A stretch of 64,000 nt of DNA, from positions 34,731,788 through 34,795,787 of the forward strand of contig OX155952.1 in assembly GCA_944548615.1 (NCBI GenBank). The letters are read 5' to 3'. Position numbers and translations under genes: made by a program. The DNA is from Micropterix aruncella (lineage: Eukaryota > Arthropoda > Insecta > Lepidoptera > Micropterigidae). Positions within the stretch are counted from its first letter, which is position 1. Every line of letters begins with the position of its first letter. The notes beneath the pieces are model-generated. The model was not told the origin of the DNA and did no database searches. It was given only the letters and a program-made list of their open reading frames with translations. Positions 1-10,699 of the stretch are shown here, in pieces.

Positions 1-47
1 TCGATATAGAAGTCGCGGGGCTTAGTCGCGGGGCTTGAAGGGTTAAA

Positions 48-693
48 GACTATTTTGTATGGAAATTTTCTATTTCCGACCTAAACTCTGTCTCCACATA
101 AAATTATTCGAGTAAAATTAAAATTAATAAAGCAAATGACATAATTATTTCTGCAATTGAGGAGGAAAATGTTACCTTTGCTAAAATAAAAGATGTATAT
201 GTTGATGGTGTATGTAAAATAATAATTAAGGCAAAGCTTTTTGAAACAATAGGTTTAGATGATCATTATCATGCTTATTATCTACGAAACTCGTGTCAGA
301 CGTCAGTATTCATTGATCAGGAATTGATGCAACATCCGTTCATATGCAATGGTGTAGTTATCGGATGTGACATCAATCTACCTGAGCTCCATGTTGTACT
401 TAGCAAGCCTATTTAATTGAAATGAATGAAAATCTTAAAAGTTGAAAAGTTAAATATTATAATGATCAAAATAGTTTATACATGTATGAATAAAACTGTA
501 ATCTGTAAATTTATGGCTTCTTATGTTTGTTAATCTTAGTTAAGAGGAGACAGAGTTTCTAGAGCATACGTTTCTATACAAAATATTACAGAAACGTCTT
601 TCAAGTTCTTAATGACTATTTTGTACGGAAATTTTCTATTTCCGACCTAAACTCTGTCTCCACATAAAATTATTCTAGTAAAATTAAAATTAA
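48..693. repeat. 80-bp direct repeat pair (48-127 and 614-693)
   Basis: The 80 bases at 48-127 recur in the same orientation at 614-693 with only two visible differences. Both contain the segment that ends in ctctgtctccac, and a partial inverted copy of it (ggagacagagttt) lies at about 546-558. The pair brackets an open reading segment of about 95 codons, so the whole could be a small mobile unit or a segment duplicated by recombination. I do not recognise the family. Confidence 0.75.
102..416 (+). pseudogene. unrecognised open reading segment without a start codon
   Basis: The frame is open from just after an in-frame TAA at 99-101 to a TAA at 414-416. From 135 onward it reads like protein, with mixed charged and hydrophobic residues and no low complexity, and includes the stretch KIIIKAKLFETIGLDDHYHA. 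There is no early ATG; the first internal Met is near residue 66 of the segment. It overlaps the first member of the 80-bp direct repeat at its 5' end. It could be the last exon or remnant of a transposon-encoded protein, or a host exon. I do not recognise the family and assign no function. Confidence 0.35.
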
Positions 694-812
694 ACACTCC
701 TTTTGTTATAACATGTATGTCAGTTGTAAATAAATAAATGTTTTATTTTGTGTAACTGTTGTTTATGTTTTAGGTTATTGGATACACAAACACGCACAAG
801 TAATGCAACATA

Positions 813-1060
813 GGCTTCAGATCTTCTTCAGGTTTTATTTGCAATGCTGTTCCTGGTCAACCGCAGTGTAAATATTGCAGGAATAGCAATAATGGATTTC
901 TTTTTCCCTGCAATTAATATTTACACAGCGGTTGTACAGTATACAGCAGTACAAATAAAATATGCTGAAGATCTGAAGCAATGCGTACGTTGCTTTATTA
1001 GCAACTTTCAAGTTGTTAGAAACACAACTTGAAAGTTGCTAATAAAGCAAAGTGCGCATT
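813..1060. repeat. nested imperfect inverted repeats (MITE-like fold-back)
   Basis: The segment beginning gcttcagatcttc at 813 pairs with its reverse complement ending at 979, giving imperfect arms of about 70 bp around a short centre. A second fold-back follows at once: 990-1016 is exactly complementary to 1024-1050 around a 7-nt loop, and pairing continues outwards with a few mismatches. No protein is supported here; the short ATG-started frame at 844-1032 is a by-product of the fold-back. Confidence 0.65.
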
Positions 1061-1231
1061 GCTAAACCCACAAGGTTGAACCACAACTCTGTTAGAAACA
1101 CAACTTGAAAGTTGCTAATAAAGCAAAGTGCGCATTGCTAAACCCACAAGGTTGAACCACAACTCTGTTAGAAACACAACTTGAAAGTTGCTAATGAAGC
1201 AAAGTGCGCATTGCTAAACCCACAAGGTTGA
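1014..1231. repeat. 76-bp tandem repeat, about 2.9 copies
   Basis: The unit starting tgttagaaacacaac begins at 1014, 1090 and 1166, an exact 76-bp period, and the third copy runs out near 1231. Differences between copies are very few (for example aataaagc versus aatgaagc in the third). The first unit shares its beginning with the right arm of the fold-back at 990-1050. Confidence 0.9.
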
Positions 1232-1265
1232 AAGGCGGAATTGATTGCGAATCAACAGAGTAAAG

Positions 1266-1454
1266 TTGTGAAATTCGCAATGTGTTAACATTGCGAATTT
1301 CACAAAGTAAAATTGTGAAATATGAGCCATCAAAGTAAAGTTGTGAAAGCACGCCTTTGTGAAATTAACAATGCTATGCTCTGTCATATAAGCAATGTTT
1401 TTCGACAATTTTGGCGTTGTGGCTCCCACTATTTTACCTTGATGGCTCATATTT
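1266..1454. repeat. two further fold-backs
   Basis: Bases 1266-1283 are the exact reverse complement of 1288-1305 (18-bp arms, 4-nt loop). Around them, 1317-1332 (aaatatgagccatcaa) is complementary to 1439-1454. With 813-1231 this makes about 650 bp of fold-backs and tandem copies, probably one or more non-autonomous DNA elements. Confidence 0.6.
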
Positions 1455-1459
1455 AACAA

Positions 1460-4400
1460 CTTTTTGTTGTCAAATTCACCATGTTTTTTTCTGAGTGTAT
1501 TTGTAATGTAAAATTTAGACTTTCGTAGATTTTTATAGAGGATAAAAGCACTTCGACGCCTTTAACCTTTTACTGTAAAAGGTGTCGTTTAAACTACATG
1601 TCTCTTTGTTTAAATTGTCGTTGATGTTGCTTTATGTTTACATTTACGTATATATTTCATATTGTTATTTCAACAACTTTTGATATTTCAATGCCTTTAA
1701 TCTACGTAGACTTTTATTTGTGCATTGCTATTCATGCATTGCTATGAATCTTCTTCGCATCTTCGCATCTTCAATTTCCTTCGCATCGACGCATCTTCAA
1801 TTTCCTTCAATTCTGTAGGAAATTGATGATAAATGAAGTGAATTGAATGGAATTGTAATGATATTAATAATTCAATATCTGTAAACTTTCGATCTGACAT
1901 CAATTTGATACTACGTGGGGTACAACGAAAATGAATTAGGAAAAAACACAAACGGAAAATAACAAAAAAAAATATTTTTTTCGAATTGCCCTATTTTCTA
2001 TGTATGCATTTGCTTGAACTAACTTTTGATACATTAATTTTAATCGCGTTGTTAAATGGCCCTTTTAAATGCATGGATAGGATCTTCAAGGTCTTAAAAA
2101 TGCTGATCACGCAACTTTTCTTGATTGTAAAATACTCATTGACAATCATTTCTCTGTTTTCCTGCTCCAAAATAAGCTGTGTGTATACTTACCATCACTT
2201 ACCATTATCGTGGAGGAGGTAATGAGACATTCCGGGTACCCGTACGGAGTTCTACGTAGTGATTTCTGGCAAACATACAATTGTGTACCAATCGTGTTAG
2301 GGAATTGTAATAATGTCTCCTGATTTTGACACCGTTTTTTTTATAGACATGCGAGAACCAACAACTTTTGTAGGCTTAGGCTGACTTTGGAAGACCGACA
2401 CCACAATTTTCGGCCTGATATGATGCATTCGACATTACTCTGGTAAAGCGCTGCAGAGTAAATTGCCTCGTTATTCAAATTATGCGATTTCCAACAAAAA
2501 CTAGTCTTCTGACGCCTACGTTGCTGTGATGTACGGTGTTAAGAGAGTTCACCACTTATAAATAGAAAAAAGCATAACAAGTCACTGTTCCTAAAATAAA
2601 CCTCTTTGAATTTGTGATAAATTATAAAGCAGAAATTTGCTTGCATCAATTCCATTTCCTCGATCGACTCAACTTCTAACTGCTATTGTTGCTCAAATGT
2701 TCCATTTTTTTTTATAAAAAGCCCCAGATTTATATAAAAGTGCTGTTTTAATTCGAAAAGAGTAGATTCCCGATCATTTCGGTGTGCCCTACGTAATATC
2801 GCTCCAATATTGCTATTTTCTGAGTAGTACTCGTCTTGTAAATTATTGAAAGATTCTGTGATCGTAAGTTATGACCGGCTGACCTCGCGTATACAAGTTA
2901 TTAGCACGTATTATAGTTACGTATATTTGAATTTATTGTAATTTTGCCTCATCGCGATTTATTTATTGACAATAAAAAATATTTTGGTACATTTATTGAT
3001 GTTTTCACAAACCAGACACCCTTCCTAGTTGGTATTATTCCGTCATCATTGACGTACATTAATAACCTTGGGCCAAATAGCTAGATTTTGCTACAGCATG
3101 AATTGCCAGTCAATTTATACAGTCGACCTTGCAAATGGTCATATGGTTTTTTTATATGTTACGACTTGTACCAATAGTAAGAGGCCAACTTTACCACTTC
3201 GAAAGACTTGCACTTGTTCTGGTAACGAAATGTTTGCACTTGTTCTGGTTTTTGCTTTATATCTTCTTAATTTTGCGTCCTGCAGAAAGGTTTTATTTAA
3301 GTAGATAAAATTTTCTATAAATTAAGCATAAAATGATTACCTTACATTTAAAAATTTGCGAGATATAGCTGTTCGACATTTTCAGATGTTTGGCAATCTA
3401 TTTCACGCCTTTAACAATCTTCCAGATCACCAAGTGGCTCCTCGAATTGCCAAAGAATTTATTGATTGTTGTGTATATTTTTAAATGCCAATTTCTAAAG
3501 AGCTGTAACTCGAAATAAATATAAGGTGCTCGGTTTATTCTTAAATTGTAGGACATTTAGTCTACTTGAAAAATAAAACAATAAGTTTTTATGTAAGTCG
3601 CGTACTTTTGGCAAAATTGAACAACACAATGCAAAAAAACACTGCTTTTTGAGCATTACGTTTCAGAGCTTTTTTAGCAGCACTATTGGAATAAGTCCTA
3701 ACTAAATTAGAACTGTGAAATTAGAACCTTTGGTAAGTTTGAGGTTTTTTTTCCATAATGACCATCGAGTGGCTATAATTACCGCCGACCTCCGATAGGA
3801 GATGGCACTTTAAGATAATATTTCAAATCATTTTCTGTTGGTCGCTTTATAAAACGTCTTATTATTTTTTTCCGCAACAATGGAAGTAATTCAAATGGAC
3901 TAACGACGAAAAAAATCGTATCCATTATCATTATATCATGGATACTGTATCCATTGACATATACGCCAGCGGATCACTATCAGACACTCCTAGAATAATG
4001 AGAAACGAGGTTGAAGATGGGAAATAGGGTCACCTAACGACTGGGCGGCTGAAGAGGCTTTCCATTCATAACATAACATCCATCAAGGAATAGTCTTCTA
4101 TTCGAATCGCCAATGATACACAAAGTGATAATGAAGAATATTTGCATTTATTAATTTTTCTAACCTATAGATGACAAAAAAAATCAAGACTAAACAGAAA
4201 GAAATCTTAAAAACATCATTCCGAATCCAAATTATACAAAAAAATACAAATCGTAAAAAAAACATCATTACATTTAAGTTTTCAATTATTGAATTATAAT
4301 TTTAATATCGATTATTAATTATGTTACAATATTTAATCACTGTACATAAAATAATGACGACCTTTCAATATATTCAAAACATTATTATATTATTATTGCG

Positions 4401-4965
4401 ACTAATTTTATTTTTATATTTTCAATCAATATACCCCAAGGTTTCAATAATAGTTTTCGTTTGGTGTTAAATTTGATGTATTTACAAGGAATACGTACTT
4501 AAGAATAACATCCTGTATTTTCTGTTCAAAATAAATACTCTTATTTCTATCATAATGACATAGTACCAAAAAAATATTGCTGAGTAATTATTAAATTGTA
4601 CATTTTTAATAATATTGCTATTAGATACTGGAAATTAGTATGGTGTAGAATATTTTTAATGTCCATTATCAGTCTTCGGGACGTGTCCCTTTAGTGACAA
4701 TAAATATTTTTGTATCTCTTAAGGACTAATTAGGTGAGTATTCGACGAGTGATTACATAATTAATAACATATCTACATCTCATTACTAGGAAGACCTCAA
4801 CACATTGCTGTTTACTTTTGAACATACTAGATAGGACGTATCTCTATGGTTATTAGACTTAGTTGTGTAATTTTATATTATAATTACAATGTTATATTAT
4901 ATTTACAGACTTATAAAAATATTTTAACGGTGCAACTTATTTACAAGTGCAATTCAAAATAATAA
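1460..4965. other. AT-rich intergenic DNA
   Basis: I see no supported gene. Short frames are AT-rich and lack domain-like sequence. The last 700 bases (about 4260-4965) lie downstream of the LRR gene on its strand and probably contain its 3' UTR, but I could not fix a polyadenylation site. Confidence 0.5.
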
Positions 4966-6684
4966 TTACACATACACTATGTGTGGTTTTTCTAATGTCT
5001 TATGATGTGGAATTGTCTCATAACCAAATTGTTGATACATATTCTCCATGTGATCATCCTGATACACCGATTTATCAGAATGATGCCATTGATTCCCTAA
5101 CGTATTAAAGTTATTTCTCATCGGTTGTCCGATAACTAGATATCTATCTAATTCTACTTTATTATCTGTAGGTCTGCGATGAGCGGTTCCGTATACCAAA
5201 CCGTTACTCATTTTTGGCAAATCACTAGTTAAGTCGTTATTTGCAATCACACACTTTGTATCTTGCCTGTTGCACTTTATGTAGTAAAAGATGCTACCGG
5301 AGACGCTTATAGTTACACTGATTGTTAGAACGATTGTTACTAGGGTTACCCAACCGAACGAACAGTGGATTTCTGACTCCGGCACGTTCGTTAAAAGCAT
5401 GTTTTGCAGTTTTTCAGGCTGCGAACATGAAATTTCTTGAAAGTCTATTAGGAGCGGAGACGGCTCTTCGGTGTAAGTGTTGTTGAGCGTCGGTTTTCTC
5501 AGTCTTTGCTTTTGGCTCAGTTGCCAGAGCCAGAGAAGAGAGCAGTTGCAGATTAGGGGATTCCCAGAAATTTGCAGATAATAAAGTTGGTCCAAGGGAA
5601 AATGCGATGCTTCGAGCGTGACGAGTGCGTTGTTCTTAATCGAAACGTGCGTCAATCTAGGATTTCCGTGGAATATCCTAGTCGGTATGTTTTCGATTCT
5701 TATGTTGTCATTGAGCCATATGCGTTCTAGGTTTATGTTGTCGACGAAAGCCCTAGCGTCGATGTGGGTTATTTCATCGAGATTGCTCAAGTGGAGGTAT
5801 CGCAGTCGGAATAGACTCTGAAACGAAACGGCAGGAATCGACGTGAACGAGTTGCCACTCAGGGATAAATGCGATAAATTACTGAGTTTTGAAAGGGTGT
5901 TCGTCGGAACGGATGTTAAATTGTTGACGCTGAGATCTAAATGATGGAGATAGGAGAGACCGTCGAATGAGCTGTGACTGAGGCTGTTTAGAACGTTTTT
6001 GTCTAGGTTTAGCGTTCGTAGTTTTCTTAAGCTTATGAAAGCCTCGTCTTTTATCTCGATTATTAAGTTGCTCGATAGTGATAAGTGCTCGAGGTGGACT
6101 GTGAATACTAGGTTTTCCGATGGTATTTCGAGTAGTTGGTTTGAGTTTAGAAGTAGAGTGGTTAGTTTAGTTAGTGGTTTAAAGGTGTCCGGTTGAAAGG
6201 TTGTTATGAAATTTTGGGACAAGTCGAGGGTTTCGAGGCTGGCGAGGTCGCGGAAGGCGGTGGGGTCAATGTCTGCGAGTTTGTTGGCGCTGATGTCCAG
6301 GAGATGGAGGTTGCGCAGGCCGGTGAAGGCGTGCTTGTCGAGAGCGTGGACGCTGTTGCGGCTGAGGTTGAGCCGCTCGAGGCGGTCGTTGTTGTCGAAG
6401 TTGCGCGCGCCGAGCGCCTCGATGGCGTTGTGCGAGAGGTCGAGCGTGCGCAGGCGCGCGTAGAAGCCGAGCGTGAAGTGCACGTTTGCGATGCGGTTGC
6501 GCGTGAGGTTGATGCGCTCGGCGTCCGGGTTGAGCTGGATGGGCACGACGTCGAGCGCGGCGCCGGCGCAGGACGCCTCGAGCAGCGCGTCGTCGCAGTG
6601 GCAGCGCGGCGGGCAAAGGGCGCGCGCGTCGCCGCCCGCCACCGCCGCCGCCACCACCACCGCCACGACCCAAGCCCTCATCAT
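4966..6684 (-). CDS. leucine-rich-repeat single-pass transmembrane protein, tartan/capricious-like
   Basis: Intronless frame of 572 residues from the preferred start. A signal peptide (MMRAWVVAVVVAAAVAGG) is followed by an LRRNT cysteine cluster (Cys24, 28, 30, 39), about a dozen LRRs with LxxLxLxxNxI spacing to about residue 370, an LRRCT cap (NPLICNCSLLWLWQL, Cys379/381 with Cys420 and Cys441), a membrane helix at about 445-467 and a cytoplasmic tail of about 100 residues ending HIVYV. The architecture is that of insect LRR adhesion receptors such as tartan and capricious, which act at the plasma membrane in cell sorting and axon or tracheal guidance. That assignment comes from family knowledge and could be wrong among related LRR receptors. 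The frame is open to an ATG at 6777, right after an in-frame TAA. I prefer the ATG at 6684 because it begins a standard signal peptide and has G at -3. The 5' third is much more GC-rich than the rest. Confidence 0.85.
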   Translation of the reverse strand: MMRAWVVAVVVAAAVAGGDARALCPPRCHCDDALLEASCAGAALDVVPIQLNPDAERINLTRNRIANVHFTLGFYARLRTLDLSHNAIEALGARNFDNNDRLERLNLSRNSVHALDKHAFTGLRNLHLLDISANKLADIDPTAFRDLASLETLDLSQNFITTFQPDTFKPLTKLTTLLLNSNQLLEIPSENLVFTVHLEHLSLSSNLIIEIKDEAFISLRKLRTLNLDKNVLNSLSHSSFDGLSYLHHLDLSVNNLTSVPTNTLSKLSNLSHLSLSGNSFTSIPAVSFQSLFRLRYLHLSNLDEITHIDARAFVDNINLERIWLNDNIRIENIPTRIFHGNPRLTHVSIKNNALVTLEASHFPLDQLYYLQISGNPLICNCSLLWLWQLSQKQRLRKPTLNNTYTEEPSPLLIDFQEISCSQPEKLQNMLLTNVPESEIHCSFGWVTLVTIVLTISVTISVSGSIFYYIKCNRQDTKCVIANNDLTSDLPKMSNGLVYGTAHRRPTDNKVELDRYLVIGQPMRNNFNTLGNQWHHSDKSVYQDDHMENMYQQFGYETIPHHKTLEKPHIVYV

Positions 6685-7310
6685 CACATCGCCGCGCGAC
6701 CTCCCGGCGACGCCTGCCGTCGCGCAATCGGACACCACCGCGCCCTCGATTCTGTCGACAAAAAGAAAAATCAACATTAGTTACAGCACAGTAGCTTTAC
6801 TCTCGAGCTACAAGGCAATGCGGGAAGAGGGTGCGAGGAATGTGGGCAGAGAGGTCCGTCCCGACGAACGCGAACATTTAGCATTACGGCCAGGTAAAGG
6901 ATGGCCAGGTAAAGGAATGTAATAACGTTTAAATAATGTATTATATTTTTATGTTTAATTATCATATTACACGCAGGTACCTACTTATTTATAATAATAT
7001 CATATATTTTTTAAATACAAATTCATATAAAACATATGCGATTGTCATATATACACTACTGTGAAAAAGTCTTTGAACAGTTAACCACAAAATAAACGAG
7101 GTGTCGTATTTTTGAAAGTAACTAAGTGAGACCATTTCTTTTTTTTTTGTCATCGGAGGAATCATAAAACTTTATAAGACATTTCTGCAACCTACCTGGG
7201 TTGGGAAACAATTAGAAGAGTGGACAATTGTTAAATTTTCACAAAATGCCGTTCTCGTCTGTACCTGAAAAAGGGGTTGTATTTAATACTAATGTTATTT
7301 TTGAGTAGAC

Positions 7311-7313
<3 letters not shown>

Positions 7314-7379
<66 letters not shown>
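7314..7379. repeat. (TA)n microsatellite
   Basis: An uninterrupted TA run of about 66 bp inside the Tc1-like element, where the left inverted repeat meets the transposase remnant. Poly-YI peptides predicted across it are artefacts. Confidence 0.95.
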
Positions 7380-7383
<4 letters not shown>

Positions 7384-7461
7384 CTCATTAAGATCCTGGG
7401 CCAGATCACGGCTTGAGTTTTTTTTTGACCTTAAGGATGAGATCACTTTATAGTGCTCTGA

Positions 7462-7653
7462 TTATTCATCAATCTTTTTAGGTCTTCCACTCCTCGGACA
7501 GTCTTCGATTTGGCCGGTATTTTTGAATTTTTTGATCACATTATAGATTCCACAAACAGATTTTCCAGTCATTTGTTGGAATTTTCGCACTGAATGTTCT
7601 TCTTTATGGTGAATAATATTTTTTTGTCGATCCATTGCACTAATTTTATTCAT
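7462..7653 (-). pseudogene. Tc1-like transposase, N-terminal DNA-binding remnant
   Basis: 63 codons starting MNKISAMDRQKNIIHH and ending GRPKKIDE. The segment SVCGIYNVIKKFKNTGQIED followed by CPRSGRPKK is the second helix-turn-helix and the GRPR-like motif of Tc1 transposases, which bind the inverted repeats. The catalytic DDE domain is missing: the frame stops after 63 codons and runs toward the (TA)n junction. It is a non-functional fragment of a protein usually about 340 residues long. A second copy, better preserved downstream, lies at 32223-32815. Confidence 0.8.
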
Positions 7654-8520
7654 TTTAATAAAATATATTAAAAGAGTTCACAGGTCAACAGCAATATATA
7701 CAATTTTTCGCGGCAGGGTTAAACGACGGTATTTCGAATTATATATTTTTTAAATATTCGCAGAGAGAATCAAAAACTATTTCACAATAACCGTTTTGCG
7801 ACGTACTCAATAAGCAACTACTCACAAATAACATAAGTATTAAATACAACCCCTTTTTCAGGTAAAGACGAGAACGGCATTTTGTGAAAATTTAACCATT
7901 GTCCACTCTTCTAATTGTTTCCCAACCCAGGTAGGTTGCAGAAATGTCTAATAAAGTTTTATGACTCCTCCGATGAATGAACAAGCCCGACAAAAAAAGG
8001 AATGGGCGCACTTAGTTACTTTCAAAAATACGACACCTCGTTTATTTTGTGGGTAACCTTTCAAAGACTTTTTCACAGTAGTGTATGTATGTATTATTCA
8101 AGTGTGAAAGAATAGTTATGAATATCTGAACTAAAATACTTTCTGTTTTATTTTGTCTTCTCAAAATTTTAAATTATAGAATAAAGTAACTACCTTAATC
8201 CTTGTAGTTATTAAATTTAAATTGCCATTGCAATATAAAGTTTAAAAAAGCCTTAGAGCGGAGATATCATATCCTTTCGGAAGGCAACATACAATTTCTG
8301 TTGGTACCACCTCGATACAGGTTATTCCTAGTGAGGTGGTAAACCATAAACTATCATATCTGATTTTTTTTTCGAGTTAAGCAACAAATTGAAAATTGTT
8401 TACTTATGAATAGGCTAAGAAAATATTTTTCTAATTCAATGTATTTTTTTTGGGTTTAAATAATAATAATATTATTTAACAATGAGTTCTTTAGACTTAA
8501 TTTTATCCTAATGGAAAATG

Positions 8521-8594
8521 GTAACCCAGCCGGGAATCGCACCCGGAATCTTAGAATATAATATCAGGCGACCTAACCACTATGCCATTGTGCC
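8521..8594 (-). repeat. tRNA-derived SINE head or tRNA pseudogene
   Basis: Read on the minus strand, the sequence has a good pol III A box (TGGCATAGTGG, 8577-8587) and a B box/T-arm (CCGGGTGCGATTCCCGG, about 8530-8546) with tRNA-like spacing. The anticodon arm is not convincing. It is followed on the minus strand by AT-rich sequence with ATT repeats, as in a SINE tail. A functional tRNA is unlikely. Confidence 0.55.
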
Positions 8595-8832
8595 GTGTGT
8601 TTTAATCAATTCTATGCGCAGTGGCAATGTAAGGGTTTGTATGTGCCTTTATTAGAAAGTATCTGTAGTGGGAGTGATCTCACTAATATTGGAACACTGT
8701 GAAATTTCTATGAAATACATCCCGATTTGCTTCCTTTTCAAATACTTGAAAATACGTAGACTCTGTCACGAAATTGTTTCTTAACAAGGGCGCCACGGAT
8801 TACGACCGGGGAGAGCTCATTAAGACATATTA

Positions 8833-9222
8833 ATGGCCTACAAAAAACGGCCCTTCGCGCTGTCGCGGAGGCCCTCTAAAAATATCCTCGAGATTCTGGC
8901 GGCGCGCGGGCGTCTCGACGGGGGCTTAGCGTCCGCGGGTAGCGCCTTTGCTACTGATACATCGCCCGCAATTAATCTGACAAATGTGCCGCGATTAATA
9001 CCACACAGCGAGAGGCGCAGTGCGCAGCCAGCGCGGCCGCCTGAGCGCCGAGATACGCAATCTTCGCCAGTGCCAACTTTGCTGGCATTTCCACGCTTTT
9101 TTGTGCGCGAACGCGGAAGGTCGAAGAAAAAATATTGCTCCAAATATAATGGAGGTACACCTCAAATGAAAACGAGAAAAAAACTGTTATGCCACCCCAA
9201 GACTTTCCCGGCAAAAAGCTAA
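8833..9222. other. GC-rich unique island, not a supported gene
   Basis: The stretch is GC-rich against AT-rich surroundings and is open on both strands (129 codons plus, 101 and 133 codons minus). None of these frames has a recognisable motif, and coding on both strands at once is implausible. The tail gttatgccaccccaagactt (about 9186) recurs with changes near 36890, so its right edge is repeat-derived. It may be regulatory or an old repeat. Confidence 0.35.
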
Positions 9223-9271
9223 AGACTGATTTCATCCGAATATTAATTTCATAAATGTTTACATTATAATT

Positions 9272-10108
9272 GTGTACGGACTGTGTTTTAATAAGTCGCA
9301 TCACTTGCTTTATGCAGATGATACCAAAATATTCAAAATTGTTAAAGGTCTTGGGGATTGTGAAGATTTGCAACAGGATTTATTAAGCTTTGAGAACTAT
9401 TGTAAGGATAATCAACTAATTTTAAATGCGGATAAATATAACGTCATAACATTCACCCGAAAGCATCATCCAATTATTTATGATTACAAAATATCCAGTA
9501 ATAACTTAACTCGAGTTACCAACATTCGTTATCTAGGCATTACCCTGGATTCAAACTGCACTTTAACCTTCACATTGATAAGAGTACTGATTCTGCGCAT
9601 AAGTAAACCTTTTACCAGAGGCAACTCCATCAAAATACTCTACAATGCGTTTGTTCGTAGTGTCCTAGAATTCGGAAGTGTAGTTTGGAGTCCCCAGTAT
9701 GCTGTTCACGTAGATAGGATTGAGAGGGTACAAAAGAAATGTTTGAAATCGTTAGACTTTCGGACAGGTAGCCTCTGCACCGATTACGCAGAGAGAGTAA
9801 CAACACACAAAATGCATTTTCTGTATTCAAGACGAAAATTCTTAGACAGCATTTTCTTATATAAAATTATTCATAACCACATCGACTCTGCACCCCTTTT
9901 GGAAAAAAATCTTTTTAAAATCCCGCGGTCTTCCTCCTCACGTTCAAAAGATACTTTCTATATTCCCTCTTTTCATTCAAACTACGCAAAAAATACCTTC
10001 TTCAGACGCTCTTGCATGTGTTATAATGGAGTGTTGAACGACATAGATATATTCTCAGTGTCATTAATTACTTTTAGGAAACAATTGAGTAATTTGTTGT
10101 TGCATTAG
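9272..10108 (+). pseudogene. non-LTR retrotransposon reverse transcriptase, 3' part (jockey/CR1-like)
   Basis: The 278-residue frame is the C-terminal half of a LINE ORF2. The RT catalytic motif LYADDTKIF is at residues 13-21, with the YADD codons at 9311-9322. It is followed by thumb-region sequence (NIRYLGITLDSN), FVRSVLEFGSVVWSP and VDRIERVQKKCLKSL, all typical of jockey/CR1-type elements. The first half of the RT and the endonuclease are missing, so it is 5'-truncated, as is usual after target-primed reverse transcription. The remaining frame has no internal stop, which suggests a fairly recent copy. A 3' UTR of about 190 bp follows, ending in an A-rich tail near 10300. Confidence 0.85.
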
Positions 10109-10330
10109 TTTTAGTTTACAGCTAATAATTTAGGTACTCGTACTAAATGAAAATAGTACGATCCGACTAGAAATTTACATTGTTGTGGCTACATTTACAA
10201 GTTTTGTTAAAATTAATGGTAATGTAGGTCTATTTGTTTAAGTGTATTTGTTAAAACAATTGTTTATGACTGTTTTTTACCTAAATAAAAAAAATAAAGC
10301 TGCGAATGACGTCGCCATATTTTCCAACAC

Positions 10331-10604
10331 GTTGGTTATTTTTAGGAAAAAAATAGGCGATTTGTTGTTTCATTAGCTCATAGTTTAATTTGTTATTAAG
10401 TTGCTTTGTAGTCGCATTTACTAATTGTTAAATTAGTTTTTGAGTATAAAGTTTTTGGTTTAATAAGTTATTAGTTTAATTTTGACTGTTAATTTATTTT
10501 TGCTACTATTTATAATGTTTTGAAGTAATTAATGGTAAAATAGGTCTATTTGTTTTATGTATGTTTTCACACAACTAAATATGACTGTTTTTAGCTAAAT
10601 ATAT
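10331..10604 (+). mobile_element. second 3'-end fragment of the same LINE family
   Basis: From atttttaggaaaaaaatagg onwards the sequence repeats the end of the LINE just upstream: the last codons, the segment ggt(a)aaataggtctatttgttt and the ending gactgtttttagctaaat, with moderate divergence. It is a severely 5'-truncated copy, or a tandem duplicate, of the 3' UTR at 10075-10290. Confidence 0.65.
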
Positions 10605-10620
10605 ACGTTTATATGTATAC

Positions 10621-10664
10621 GCTCATAGCTTACTATCTGATATATCAGATAGTAAGCTATGAGC
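10621..10664. repeat. perfect 44-bp palindrome without spacer
   Basis: Bases 10621-10642 are the exact reverse complement of 10643-10664, with no unpaired centre. The match stops abruptly at both edges (C opposite C). It lies between the LINE 3' fragment and a GC-rich island. Confidence 0.9.
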
Positions 10665-10699
10665 CTTTGTGGTTCAAGTAAGTCAGTCGAACCCAACTC

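Larger units (their letters stand above)
7054..8083 (-). mobile_element. Tc1-like transposon with long terminal inverted repeats, internally deleted
   Basis: The termini are CACTACTGTGAAAAAGTC at 7054 and its reverse complement ending at 8083, each flanked by TA (7052-7053, 8084-8085), the Tc1/mariner target. The inverted repeats are unusually long: about 7054-7310 matches the complement of about 7830-8083. The interior keeps only the start of a transposase gene (minus strand) plus a (TA)n array at the deletion junction, so this copy is non-autonomous. Confidence 0.85.

Noticed and set aside
6193..6922. Frames of 195, 149, 85 and 153 codons overlapping the 5' third of the LRR gene
   Set aside because: They are shadows of a GC-rich coding region in other frames; only the minus-strand LRR frame has domain structure.
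8521..8594. A functional tRNA gene on the minus strand
   Set aside because: The A and B boxes are good but no clean anticodon stem-loop or acceptor stem can be formed; a tRNA-derived SINE is more likely.
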